A stretch of 64,000 nucleotides of DNA from Cavia porcellus (Eukaryota > Chordata > Mammalia > Rodentia > Caviidae), in the NCBI RefSeq assembly GCF_034190915.1, contig NW_026947485.1, positions 129,763,337 to 129,827,336 of the forward strand, in the 5' to 3' direction. Positions 22,091 to 34,646 of the stretch are shown here, piece by piece. A model generated the notes under the pieces. It saw only the letters and a program-made list of their open reading frames with translations. It ran no database searches and was not told the origin of the DNA. Each line of letters opens with the position of its first letter. Position 1 is the stretch's first letter. The position numbers and the translations under genes were made by a program.

Positions 22091-24780
22091 TAATAAATAT
22101 TCTTTTGGTATTTTAATGCAGTTAATATACAAAGTCTAACATTTTAGTCCCTCGATCTGTTTTACTTTAGCAGTTCATGTACCAAACTTATTATTACTTC
22201 ATGCAACAAATATTAAGTGAAAACATTTTGCTGCCTAATGTTTTATTAAATATTAACATTAAAAATGGAATCTAAGTAATAGAAGCCAGGTTATCTAAAA
22301 CTCGGAATGTGCAATATGGATTTTCAGAGTGAAAATGTTCCAATTGGTAGTTTTTTCCTAATAGCAACTTATAGTAAAACAAAAAGACAGGGCATGGATA
22401 ATAGCCACTTTTGAAATCGGGGTGCTTCACTAGTGGGAATAAGTGATACAGCTGGAAAAGAAACATTAAAACTTCCATTTAGCTTTTATGTAACTAAGTG
22501 ATGATCTCATAGCAATTAATCTGCTAAAGGCACATATATTAGTTTTATCTTGGAAATAGATCCTTTAATGAGATACAAGTGCTCACTATCTTATTATAGG
22601 GGTTATAATCTAAATTGAAAACTGCTATTCTAGCATATCAGTTCTGATTTTAAAAATCAAGTTTTCCTATATTTTAAAATAGTTTTTAACTTACACTATA
22701 AAGAATATTAGTTTCTGTTTAACCTTCAAATATGACATCATGCCAGTCTTTTTATTAATCTGCCAAAGTTTTAAAGAAACCCTGTGTGTCAGGGAGACTT
22801 TAAAGTGTTCAAAGAGATAATGAATAAGAATATTTTTATTCCCAGAAGTAGCTCTTTTACTTCATGAAGGCCCTGGGGATACTGTTTGCTTGGTAAATTA
22901 ATATAATCTTAGGAACATAGACTTTGACATCAGGCACATTTTTAGATTTTTGTCTGCCTTAGTATAAGTAAAATACAAGGAAAATTCTTTCGGTTTTGGT
23001 TTTTCTAACATGTCATGGAAATAGGACCAGGTATTCTTGTTATCAGGGGATTAACTTAGCCTATCACTATATGGCACTTAAAAATATTCCTTAGTCATTC
23101 ATAGTTCCTAGTTTGGTTATAATGCATCATTAAAATGAAATATAAGATGGTAATTGCTTAAGTTGGTAATAGTCCTCAGGTAATTAAGTAATAACCTCAT
23201 GAGTTAAGCTTTTGTATCATTAAGAAAAAGTAATCTAAATTAGGTGTTCACTACACTTTGGTTGCAGTTATCATTAATATTTTATACCCATTCTACCTGA
23301 CAACCTCTACAGGTCGTGCTGATGTATACTGTGAAACACACAGACACCCTTTGGGTTTCTGCCTGTACAAAGGCATCGCAGTTTCCCCTTTAAAAGTCCA
23401 ACGTGGCCAACAGGTTACTAGGTTTTGTGGCTTAATTCTTCCTCAGATATATGCATATTCATTTAGGCCTGCAAAGAAACACTCCAACATTCTAATTTTA
23501 TTTTTTATGTATACTCTTAAGGAAATATAGTAATTGCCTTAAATCTACCTTAGAAGTAGAGGAAAAAGAAATCCTAGGTCTTTCTGGGTCCTAGCTTTTC
23601 AGTTAGAGACTTCTCATGCTATTCTTTTTTTACTCTGCAGGATTTGATATCGTAGTACCGTGGGAATGTTTTAAAAAGCCTAGCAGTCCTGATCACAATA
23701 TCCAAATAATATAAATAAAACCTGGACGGAGATGTCTGAGCTTTTAAGACTCATATATTACTCCAAATTTATTGGCAGTTCCTTAGGAGATTAGGGTTTA
23801 ATAACTAGAGATTCTTGGGTTCTTAATGTTACAATATAGAACATGTCTCTTTTCTTTCACAAACTCCAAAATGAGCAGAAAAACATTTATTCTCATGTAA
23901 GTCAAATGTGAAATTAACCAGTTTTGAAGTTAACGTTTCTCGAACATCGACATTGTCCCAGATAGTACACTGGACAGGGCCTCGTCCTACAAAGAAAGGT
24001 CATAGGTCCAGGGAGGTAAACCAAGCTCAGATATTGCGCATGGTTCTTGTCTTCTTTATGCGCTGTTTTCAAAAACTTCAGTTTTGTGTGTTTCTAAAAT
24101 TCTCAGTGTGCTTTTGTTTTTAAATGTGAATATTCAAGAATCTAGTAGTTTAATCTCTTGATAGATATATTAGCAATGTTATTTTCCTGTAGATTAAATT
24201 TGGGATGTGCTTTGCAACACAGTGAACCATTTCTTAGGCAAATACAAATGCGTTAATACTTGGATACTTCATATAAACTCCAGAAAACATCCCTTTTGAA
24301 AAAGAGTACATGAATAGCTTCACATGAGAAAAAAATTATTGGTGGAAAGTGCGGTCCTCATGCTTTTATGTGCCTTTCCAGTAAGTGATGAGAACCTGTC
24401 ACTGTTTCTCCTTAGGAGGACAGGGTCATCTTTGAGTGACAAGAGGCATTCTTCCCCTCAGGCATTAATCACAGAACTTCTATTGCTGGTGGCATCTTGT
24501 GCTGAGGTGGAGCTTCTAAAATTCAGAATGAGAATTGTTTTCATAGAAAATGTAGCTTGTGTTACAAAGGCCAGTGATAGTGTCCTGGGAATCGTGGCTG
24601 GCCTGCTGGTGTCAAAACTGGACACATGGAACCATGGGTTGCTCCTGGTAAATCAAATTACATTAGCAAAACCTCCACCTTATATGTTAAGATGAATTGG
24701 AGGAGAGGGTATATTTTGTTGATTACTTGCTTTGATAACAGATTAGAAGTTTTTAGGCTAGAAAATAAGGATTGTAATGT
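22091..24780. other. SLF1 downstream/3' UTR region
   Basis: No interspersed repeat was recognised over 2.7 kb, which is unusual for this window and would fit a long 3' UTR. An open frame at 24324-24695 (123 codons) has no family resemblance and is probably chance. Confidence 0.4.
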
Positions 24781-24790
24781 TGCTTTATGT

Positions 24791-24960
24791 GTTTTTTGTT
24801 TGTTTGTTTGTTTTGTCTTTTTTTGAGATGGGGTCTTGCTGTGCAGTTCAGGTTGGCCTTGAGCTCACTTTGTAGCCCAGGCCTGTCTTGAACTCCCTAG
24901 GATCCTCTGACCTCAGCCTCCTGAGTGCTGGGATTACAGGCATGAGCCACCACGCCCGGC
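24791..24960 (-). mobile_element. B1/7SL-derived SINE, antisense
   Basis: The minus strand starts GCCGGGCGTGGTGGCTCATG, then GCCTGTAATCCCAGCACTCA and GGAGGCTGAGG, ending CAAGACCCCATCTC and an A-rich tail. A near-duplication of tgctttatgtgtttt lies at 24781 and 24961. It is one of the least diverged SINEs in the window. Confidence 0.92.
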
Positions 24961-27257
24961 TGCTTTACTTGTGTTTTAAGTATTCTTCTTTCAAGGGACT
25001 GTAAATCTTACTTAAAGACCTTTTCAGAGGAAGTAAATATTTTTCATAACATATTTTTGACATCATTGAGCATTATATTTGTTTTTAAGTTTGCCCTCTT
25101 AAACTTCTGTCTTACACAAAATTTGAAATACATTTAATGCATACTTCCCAGTTTATGGTAACACAAAGCAGTGTAGACCTGTGCCTGTGTTTGTTTCTTA
25201 AGACACATAGATTTATGTGAATTGTTGGAGGGGAATATTCTGTTAAGTTGTTTGAAAAAGACTTGTTTAGGTTTACCAAACACATCTAAATGATTAGCTT
25301 TTTTTCACAGAAGCATCTGCTGTTTGGGAGTATTTTTATGTTACAAACTTGTCAATATTTTTTATGTTTAAATTTATTACTGTAGGTTTGTTAGTATTGG
25401 TGTAGTGTTTTGATTTGTAAATACATTTTTTAAAAGCTTGAAATAGCACTAGACACGAGTGAATTTTTAGACTATCGTTTTAGTATTAAAGATACATATA
25501 CCCCCTCTATCTCTTTCATTTATTTATTTTTTTAAATCCACAATAGTTACTATGTTGCATATTGTTGTCCTCTAAATAGTTGCTCGGTTTTAGGTTTGCT
25601 AAGTCAAACAAACAATACGATTCCTTCCTGGCCCAATGTGGCTGGCTCACAGGCAGGGGCTTAGCTTCCTTCTTTATTCCCCCCTCCCTCCCTTTAAGAA
25701 CAAGTACAGTGAACTCTTTTCTGAACTTAAAACTATTGCTGAATTAAAATTCAACTGTTATACTAAGTCAGCAGAGTGACTAGTAATCAGCTATAAAAAC
25801 AATAATCCTAACAGAAGAAATACATGATTAGTACATAGTTTATAAATATCGTGATATATCTTGCCCATACCATAATCCTAAAAAAGATTCTTACTCAAGC
25901 ATCTATAGTCATCCCCAATTAGAATTGAAACATTTTCTTTAAATTTATTTTCATGTTCTCACCCCTGCATCTGTTTACAATATTAAACCCAAATTTGATA
26001 TGTCTAATCAATCTTTCTTCGAAGTATCTAAGTTAAGTGACTGAGTAATGACATGTGTAATGACTGAGAATGGGTCAGTACTTTAGAACATATGATTTAG
26101 TTTCTAACAAAGGTTTTAAAGAAAATGTTTAGTACTTCCAGAAGATAAGTTGCACACAACTAAAGATCTGGAATCCAGCTTTGAATTTACACCTATCAAA
26201 CTACCATTTGTCTTGATAGTAGATGAACAAAAATTGCCATTACTTCTCCATTCTTCTGTCCCCAAGTGAAATAGTCATGCTGAAAAAAAAATCATGAATC
26301 TTACAGTGGTGACAGATAAAAGAACTTGGTTTATTGTCAGTGACTTCTCCACTTCAGGGTTAGGTCAGCAGTGTTTTATGTCACGACTCTTGATAAATTT
26401 TTCTAATAGGTTTTTCTTTTAAAGAATCATCTTGGGTATCTGATTTTGCCCTAATGATGTATTTTTAACTTTGCATTGTTTCTCTTTCATTGTAGAGATG
26501 TAGTTCCAGAACAGTAAGTAGAATCCAATAAAATTTTAAAAAGTATTTTAAAGGAGTTTCTATGAAAACAAAATTATAAAGATGAAATCTGGACAAGGGA
26601 ATTAAGGAAAAAATGGTTAGGAATTGTTTGGATTAAAGGAATCCAAAAAGTAAAAATTTCTAGGTATTACTTAATATATATATATTGATTGATTGAAGTT
26701 AATGAAAGCACAAAATCAGAAAACAGACATCTAATATCAGAAATGAACTAAGTCTCTGAAAATTTGAACAGTGTTCAGGGTATGGATAATTATTTTGTAG
26801 AATGTCCTTTTTGTTGAAATTCAATTGAAATACAACTTGTACAGTGGCACACACCTGAAATCACAGCACACAGGAGGCTGAGATTGGAGGTCACTGATAC
26901 CTGTAGGAGTGATAGGAGAAATCAGAAACAAGCTTTTTGCTGTGTACTGTTTAGTTCCTTGGGGTTATGTAAATCTAGATATCCCTTCTTAGTTTCCAAT
27001 CACTTTAGTTCTTTCAAACTCCCAAAATATTAAGTCCATACTCAGACATGTTATTGGAAGAAAGAGACTTGAAGGCTGAAAGCAATTTATTACAAGTTCC
27101 CATTTTTGATAATTTTGGTTCTTTGTTAAAAACACAAATTGTGATTAAATATATTTTCTCTACATCACATAGGGAAATTTTTTAATATATTGCTAAGAGT
27201 GGTTGTATTTGTGACAAAATTTTTTGAGTTTTTTACTTCTCCAAGTTTTGTTTTTTT

Positions 27258-27301
<44 letters not shown>

Positions 27302-28020
27302 ATGTGATTTATCTTTGTAAGGCCAGGAACCTATGTATTTCAAAAGTAATGCTCCTGATCTAAGTAAGAATCAGTCTTGAAATGTTTCTAGAGTTATCTT
27401 ACTTAAACTAACCTGTACTGTACTTTTAAAAGACGGTACAGCTTGAAAATACACCACTTTTGGTAAAGTTGGATATAATGAAAAATACAGTTGGCACCAT
27501 CCCACCATACCCTTCCTGTCCTGTGCCTCCTGCTTTCCGAGTGAACCTGCAGGGTTTCCATAGTCATTTGCAGCCCCATTGTGACTCCTTAGTGTTTGTT
27601 AAAGAGTAAACCTTTCACGCGGAGTCAGGATGCAGCGTTTTTACTTTCTAATTTGAAGAAGTTTTCATGGAACCTGAAGTATTCCTTGTTCTCCAATGAA
27701 TCTTTTCAGACTGAACACAGAAAAGAAGGGAGACACTGGGAAGCTTAAGTGTAACTACACTTATTAAATGTGGACCTTAAATGCCTTAAAGGCATTCACT
27801 ACTGTGTTACTAAGAATTTTTTTTTCTACTAAGAGTTTTTTCTTCTATCATTGATATGAAACAAAATCCTCTTTGTAACTTACTTACAGCGTGAATGCAG
27901 ATCCAAACTGTCAGCCGTCTGTTGTGAGAATTCTGAGTGTCTCGCCACTGCTCTCCACAGCATACGATTTGCACCTCTAGTGTGAACACCAGAAAAGGGG
28001 CCTCTTGCGTTCAGCAATGT
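24961..28020. other. Intergenic/3' region, SLF1-MCTP1
   Basis: AT-rich non-coding DNA with a small decayed B1-like piece at about 26835-26900 and a (TG)n run at 27257-27298. No gene is supported. Confidence 0.6.
27257..27298. repeat. (TG)n microsatellite
   Basis: TG dinucleotide run between the two genes, preceded by a T-rich stretch. Confidence 0.9.
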
Positions 28021-28024
28021 TTTC

Positions 28025-28207
28025 ATTTGGAGTTGCCAGGGGATTGAACCCAGGGCCTTTAACTGAGCTGCTTCGCTAGCCCTTTTTTTCATTTGACACA
28101 GGTTCTCAAATGGCTAAGTTACCTAGGTTATACTCAAACCTGTCCTCCCCCTGCCTGGGCTTCCCAAGAGTGCTGGGATGACAGGCCAGTACCTCCTGGC
28201 CTAGGCT
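28025..28207 (-). mobile_element. B4-type SINE, antisense
   Basis: ID half GGGGATTGAACCCAGGGCC ... TTCGCTAGCCC, followed by a B1 half CTGCCTGGGCTTCCCAAGAG, GCTGGGATGACAGG. Confidence 0.82.
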
Positions 28208-30205
28208 AGGTCATGCTTTTAAGGACGGTGACTCAAAACACAATATTTTAAAAATTGTATTTCTACACGCACAGCCTACCTGAGTTACAACTATAGTATA
28301 CCAGAGAGTATCATTCTGTTTTGGAAACGAAGATTCTCACCTGCTTTTCAGGAAGACAAGTACTTGTGCATTCTTTCATGAGCATCATTGTGCATAAGAA
28401 TGAGCAGTATATACCCAGCTACCCCACAGGTGACGTGTGTTTCCTTCAGGTTAAGTTCCTGTCAGACATTTCATGACTTCTTCCCTGCCATAAAAAGTTT
28501 ATTACTGAAATTGCATTTTTTCCATGTATACTCTAGAGGATTAAGTATACAGGAATTCCAAGCAAATAAAATGGACACTTCATTGGTCTACTTAAATCTG
28601 CTTCAAGTGCAGATAGCACTTGACTTTTTTGTGTGTTTCCAGGTGCTGCAGAGACCCTGCTATGGTTTGTGAGATTTGTTAACAGAAACTAAAATTACTA
28701 AGAGTTCAGGACAAAGGTAAGAGGTAGGTAGACCACTGATTGGACCATTATATAGGTTTGGACAGAAATTAGTGTTAGCTGACTCTGCTATTATTAAACA
28801 AAGATACCAAATCACAAACACAGCCCCTTCATACCTGCAGATTTTGACTTGTTATAACCACCACTGTTTAAGGAAGACTAGTTTATGAAGAAGGTAATTT
28901 TATGGCATCCAGCTCCCTTATAGCTTTACAGAGGATCTCTGAACTGGGGACAGATACTGGCATTTCCTTCTTTTCTGATCCAGCTGTCTTATAACAATGT
29001 TGGACTGTTGTCACAGTATTTCCACTAGTGTGAGAGGCTGTTAAGCGTGGTTGGGGCAGGTGTGCTTTTTTTCTGTACGAGTTTAGCATTTCCTCTGAAC
29101 CTGTCAACATGTGATCCCTGGCAGAATTATTCAGCTTGATTCAGGCCATATTGAGCTGATTCTAAATGCTTGCCTCAGCCAGGTCTCAGGATTGCCTCAG
29201 ATCCAGTCTTCCAGAAATACAAGGTGGTTCTCAGGTTCACCTGGTGACTCAGGTTGGTCACTCTCTTTTTGACAGTAACCTGGAGAGGAATCTGCAGTAA
29301 GGAAGGCTTATGATACAATTTTAATTTTGCTAAATATGAATAAAACTTTGGCATAGCTACTTACCTAAAGCATTTCTATTTTCCTAAAAACAAGTGAAGG
29401 TCTCTAATACCTCAATTAATTGACTAGAGCAAAGCACCAGTGCCAGTATGTTACGTTACTAAAAATACCATAACTTTTTTAGTGACATTTACAGACATAA
29501 AGAACCATCATATAAATGTTATACACTATGCATGCAATGCAATGCTTTTGTTTTTTTTTTTTTCTTTAAGTTTAGAATGTGAAAGATGTCAGTAAGTAGA
29601 AACCAGTTACTTATTTGGTTGTTTAGTTTTGTGTGCTTTTAAAGTTTGGTTCTTAACCGAGATGCCCTTGGAAAAGCACAGATAAAACCATTAAATTCCA
29701 GCAAACTGTCTGTTGCATTAATTTCCACATTTGATGATTAGTTTGGGCACATAATGTTTTTTATTTGCATAGTGTTCTTATAAAATGAGATCCTATTTTT
29801 CCTTATGTTTTGCAAACTTTAGAGATTGAGCTAGCCTAAGTCTTCTGATAAGACCACTGCTATACAAATTGCCACTGTATTAATGTGGAAACTGAGGCAA
29901 TGCTTTTGACAAAAAAGGACTTGTTCCCTTCCAATGAAACACACCAATCATCTTGAGGGAAAGATTTACAAGTGAAAGGAATGACACTATTAACTAAGTA
30001 CCCAGTATGTAATTTTTTAAGTTAATGTTTAACAGAGTGGTTTAAAAGAAAAAAGCCTGAAAGCTAGGAAAGCTAATGAAATCAGTAAGCAGACCTTTTT
30101 ACACATTAGACATTTAAAACCCCAGGACTTAGCCACCCTTTAATAATACCTGAAGCTTTTTCCAGAAGTGCACTTGGTGGCCTCTCTTCTAGTTCTGGAG
30201 CATCA
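28208..30205. other. Intergenic stretch between convergent genes
   Basis: Non-coding DNA with no recognised repeat. The short reading frames at 28388-28672 and 28883-29110 have no family features. Confidence 0.5.
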
Positions 30206-30209
30206 CTAC

Positions 30210-30228
30210 TTTATTTTATTTATTTATT
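30210..30228 (-). promoter_or_regulatory. MCTP1: Cluster of four AATAAA motifs, candidate MCTP1 poly(A) signal
   Basis: On the minus strand four overlapping AATAAA hexamers lie 3.2 kb downstream of the MCTP1 stop. The repeat-poor sequence up to the stop would then be the 3' UTR. Another single AATAAA (minus) lies at 32383-32388. The choice is inference; an AT-rich microsatellite can also produce such a cluster. Confidence 0.3.
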
Positions 30229-30787
30229 TAATGCTAAGCAGAAACAAAACTCTAAAAAGCATTACAGACATTTAGGCTCATCTAACAAGTGTGCAAACTG
30301 AAATTATAGCCTCTAAGACTTGTTAATACAAAGGGAGACAACTTTCAGCATTGGAGATCTTTGGATATTGAGGTGAAAGTGGGGAGAAAGAGAAACCTCT
30401 AGAATCCCCAGATAAAGAGCTCACCACAAATAGTTTCTTTGCATTTACATGCAAATTTGATCCCATGTAAGTTGCTTTTGAGAATGTATCAGTTAACTTT
30501 GGCTTTCACTACAACTGCAGTTTTGTCTTTAGCATAGTATCATTGGAGGAACATTGCCTGTGATAGGGTCTGACAGTAGGTATGTAATAAATATATCACA
30601 GAGCAAAGTCACTTGTGAATTCCAGCTCGCCTCGTAGTATACAGAAAGGCTGAAAAATAATTTAGAATTCCTTTAGAGTCTATCAATTTGAGTAACGCTA
30701 TGTTCAAATTAGCAAGTAGTGCTATTTTTTTAAGGTGGGGGCAAGAAAATATAAACAGCTAATGTATTTCTTATGAATTATCACAAT

Positions 30788-31000
30788 TAGCTAGGTGCAG
30801 CAGCACGTGCCTGTAATTCCAGGAATTTAGGAGACTGAGGCAGGAAGACGGAAAGTTTGAGGCCAGCATGGACAATTTAAGAAGATCCTATCTCAAACAA
30901 ACCAAACATACATAAAAAGAGTTGGGCACATAACTCAACGGTACAGTGCTTGCCTACTAGCATGCATAAGGTTCAATCCCCAGAACCACCAAAAATAATA
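30788..31000 (+). mobile_element. B4-type SINE
   Basis: B1 half (TAGCTAGGTGCAGCAGCACG, CCTGTAATTCCAGGAATTTA, GACTGAGGCAGG), then an ID half (AACTCAACGGTACAGTGCTT, GGTTCAATCCCCAGAACC). It lies antisense to MCTP1 in its probable 3' UTR or downstream region. Confidence 0.85.
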
Positions 31001-33447
31001 ATTACCACACGTAAATAATTGGAAGTGTAAATATAGGTAATGACTTTCAATGAATTTACTTACTAAGAAATAAGAAAACAGTAGTTCACGGTATCTATTT
31101 AGCAATCTAGATAGATTTTAGTTTGGCATTCAGTCTCTTAAGATATCTTGAGATAGCATCAAAAATGTTTGTAAAACCAAGACAAATTAGGTTGCTCTTA
31201 CTAAGACAAAAGTACATCTGTGGGAGAAAAGGAAAGAAATAGTTTTTAAAAATAAAGTCTACTAGACACAGACTTTTCAGCCTGTGAATATAGTATTTTC
31301 CAAAAGCAATGATGATTAGCCTGCATATTCTTTTTTTGCCCCAAGCTACATCTTACTAGTCTTTCAGCTTCACTGGATACCCACCCACTCCAAAGGTATC
31401 AAGTTTTATATAATAGTCGACATTTCACGAAAAGCCCTGTTTGTTTACATGTGAGTTTTGAAATGTCCTTTATAAGAATATGCACACAGTCCCTCATCAC
31501 TTGTCTGTCAACCCTAGCAACTAAAACAAAGGAGAAAAGTAGCACTGCTTATACGTAGAAAAGGTTATTTTCTTCTGTATTTAATGTAGTGAAGGTATAG
31601 TCAACATTACCGTTAACGAAACATCCGAAGCGGTACAATGAAGCAAACAGAAGTAGTCATCTGATAATGGTTACTACCCACTAGATACATCTGAGATTGT
31701 AGAATATCAGCTTATAGACATCTGAGTAGGCATTGTTGGCACAGAACATAAATCTCACACAAGGCATAATCGAAAGTTACTTCAAACAAATTATCTCATC
31801 AGTAAACTCTAGTAATATCAACTTCATGAAGTAATATGTTTTAGCAACAAACAGTGATGGTATGCAGATATAAGCCTGTCATCTTAAACATGGTGCACTG
31901 AACAGAGTATATTGAGGTCAAAGCCTTTCTGTAGAAAGGGAATTTAATTGACATTCTTTCAAGCATAGTATATAAACAGATCAAAATAGTTCTAGTATAA
32001 GAAATAGTATTTAACAACATATCTTGAAAATAAAAATACTTTAAAAATCAGCTTTGATGAGATTAAATAATCTTCCTTTAGAGTGAAATATATATTTCTT
32101 GCTTTCATCTTCTCTGTGTTTTCCAGCATAATCCCCACCCTTACCCATCTCAAGTATTTTATTTGTAAAGTAGTGCAAAAAATATTGTCTGCAACAGTTT
32201 CCCCCATGTTAGCCCGCTACCAAGTCAGAATTAAGATATCCTCACTGACCAAATCAGAGGTACGTCCCCTCAGTATACCAAGGGCTTCGGTACAAAAGCT
32301 GCTGTAAGAGTCATGGGAATGCAGTTTTTAAGTACAGATTCTATAATAGTGAAACATTTGTAAAGGCAACCCCCATATACGATTTATTTTACAAAACAGG
32401 TTTTCATGCATTCATGTTATCAAGTTTTTTTTCATAAATGAATGTAATAAAACACTGGCATATCACTTAGCACACCGCATTCTCCTCTACATAAAATTCA
32501 CACTAATGACAAACATCATGGTATGTGAAGTGTAAAAGCACTTCAGTAACCTAATGAGAAAGCAGAGGATTTTTTCCTGTGAGAACGCTTCAGTATGAAA
32601 TATTTTTAGATGCACAAAGGTATAATTTGACATCAGAAGCAATGTGTTTCTTTTACTAGTATTTTTGGTAACTGAATTGGGTTGCTAATTTTCTAATTCA
32701 GTATAAATTAAAGTCATGGTAGATATAAAAATTCAGATAGGCAATAATTTATAAACCTGGCAGCATTTACGTTGTGTAGTCCTGCAGAGATTTTATGGTT
32801 TTGGATGGAATGATAGAAGGTTTGTAAGCTTTCCATACAAGATGTCAGGTTCTCTTGAAGGAATGAATGTACTTCAAGGCAGCCTATCATACCTAATTAA
32901 TTTGCACAGGAGTGAATTTCAGGATGTATGTTAAATGGAAATGCATCCTTTCCATTATTCAGGTTTTGTGTTGTTTTTTCCTTTTTGAAATGTATAAAAC
33001 ATAGAAAACTGTAATGGATCACTTTTCAGATAAAAAATAGTCACATTTAAAAAAAACTTTAAAATCAAACTGACATTTACATTTTTATGTAGATTTAATC
33101 AGAACACATTTGAACATTTAATCTAATATTCTGGTTCTTCCGCTTGCAATTAGAGAAGTGTGTCCTCCAGCTCTACAACCCTTAACATTTGTTCTTTCAG
33201 TGTTATATGATTCTCCACACTAACAGATCTTTCACACGGCAGTAGCTAAACCTTTATCAAGTTGAGTCTGTACAATAGAAGAATATTTCAAAGACATATG
33301 CCTTTGTACACTATTTACAAATTCTCTCGATCATGATAAAAAGGCAAAATAAATAAAAAGCAAAAAGAAAGGAAATGCTGCGGAGGCTGAAGTCTTTTTC
33401 TTTTATCTTCTCAAACAGATGCTGGTCTCCTCAGTGCTGGGAGCTGT
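31001..33447 (-). other. MCTP1: Probable MCTP1 3' UTR
   Basis: 2.4 kb directly downstream of the MCTP1 stop codon, with no interspersed repeat recognised and an AT-rich, UTR-like composition. Its extent cannot be fixed without transcripts. Confidence 0.5.
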
Positions 33448-33519
33448 CTAGCCAAGATTGTTTTTCTTCCTTTTATATGGGCTGTGAGAAGGATCTGGTT
33501 TCAGTTCTTGGTATTGCAC
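33448..33519 (-). CDS. MCTP1: MCTP1 terminal coding exon
   Basis: MCTP1 carries C2 domains that bind Ca2+ and a C-terminal membrane region; it is found on endosomes, vesicles and ER. This last exon on the minus strand follows the acceptor 'tgtttaaacag' and reads VQYQELKPDPSHSPYKRKKN then NLG and TAG (33450-33448), 23 codons plus stop, phase 0 in. The tail is Pro/Ser-rich then basic, and this conserved end identifies the gene. Confidence 0.95.
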   Translation of the reverse strand: MQYQELKPDPSHSPYKRKKNNLG

Positions 33520-33957
33520 CTGTTTAAACAGAGTTCAGAGAAAGACTGGTCAAGTGACCACTTTCTGGCAAGGGAAGGAAAAGCAGAGGAATGAGACAGT
33601 GCTAGGGGGGAAAGTGGTCGCTCTAGGGGCTATTTGGGATCTGCAGCTGGGATGCCGAAAACAATGGAATGACAGAGCGCCAGTTAGAAGGGAAACCTTG
33701 CCAGAAACTTCAGGGTACCCTGATGTGAACTTTGGCCTGGGATCTTCACTGACTGTCATACAGTACATTATAAGAAGAACCACCTCAATCTGTTTGGAAG
33801 GATTGGCTAATGTTTCTTTGTAGTTTATTTATTGAATACAATCTTAGCCTCCATCCATCCTGCTCATGCCTATATCAAATGAAAAGCTCAATTGAAATGA
33901 AGGAAAAAGGTACTGTTACAACTCACCTTGGAGCTTTTAAAATTATTGGTAAATAGG

Positions 33958-33958
33958 C

Positions 33959-33986
<28 letters not shown>
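33958..33986. repeat. (TG)n microsatellite beside an ID-like SINE
   Basis: A TG run that directly abuts a decayed antisense ID-like SINE, inside the last MCTP1 intron. Confidence 0.88.
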
Positions 33987-33989
<3 letters not shown>

Positions 33990-34062
33990 CCTGGAATCAA
34001 TCTCAGAACCTCGAGCTTGCCAGGCAGTTGCTTATGCCATTGAGCTATATCACCGGCCTTTA
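33987..34062 (-). mobile_element. ID-like SINE, antisense, decayed
   Basis: Contains the reverse complement of the tRNA-like body (GGAATCAATCTCAGAACCTC, AGTTGCTTATGCCATTGAGC). Confidence 0.75.
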
Positions 34063-34548
34063 ATAAGGCTTTAATTGCAAAGATTTCAAAGAACTTTTGA
34101 GATGGGCTTAGGATTTAAAGAAGTAGTTAGCTTCTTCCTCTTCCTTCAGCTCTAAAATCTGAAGTTTTAAAACTCATTTGCATCTTCTGGGAAGTTTTCT
34201 TCTCTTTACATGTCCACTGAAACATTTTGATTTCATCTAATATTCTTTATTTTCTCCCTTCAAATCATGATGAGGTCCCCTCAAAGCTCTAGCTCACCTT
34301 AGAGCAGGACTCTCCCTGCTCTGTACAACCTATATTCACTCTTTAATTCTTTTGGAAGCATTTTCTTGGGGGAATACCTCAAATTGGCTACATTCTTGAC
34401 TGGTAAAATCTGCCACAGGTTTTACTAACTTTACTAGGCTCTTCCAAAACATTTGACATTAAGTGGAAACAAAAGTTAAAAGCATCATCACAGCACATCC
34501 CAACAATAATATACTAACAACAATGATAATAATAAAAAATCTACATAC

Positions 34549-34646
34549 CACTTGTACATCTGAAGGAACTCTGGAAAGGAAGTCAAGTAGTTCATTGTTA
34601 TCAATTGCATACGGACTCCGAAGCTTTTTTGTAAATTTATTGATGC
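34549..34646 (-). CDS. MCTP1: MCTP1 coding exon
   Basis: A 98-base exon on the minus strand between the acceptor 'cttttttag' and the donor gtg|gtatgt. With the carried G it reads [20 protein letters not shown] ending PSDVQV (phase 1 in, phase 0 out). It is the cytosolic tail just after the last membrane segment; basic residues (KFTKKLR) follow the membrane, consistent with a cytosolic face. Confidence 0.96.

Noticed and set aside
24324..24695. 123-codon open frame downstream of SLF1
   Set aside because: No domain or family resemblance, located in the probable 3' UTR region, and no promoter seen.
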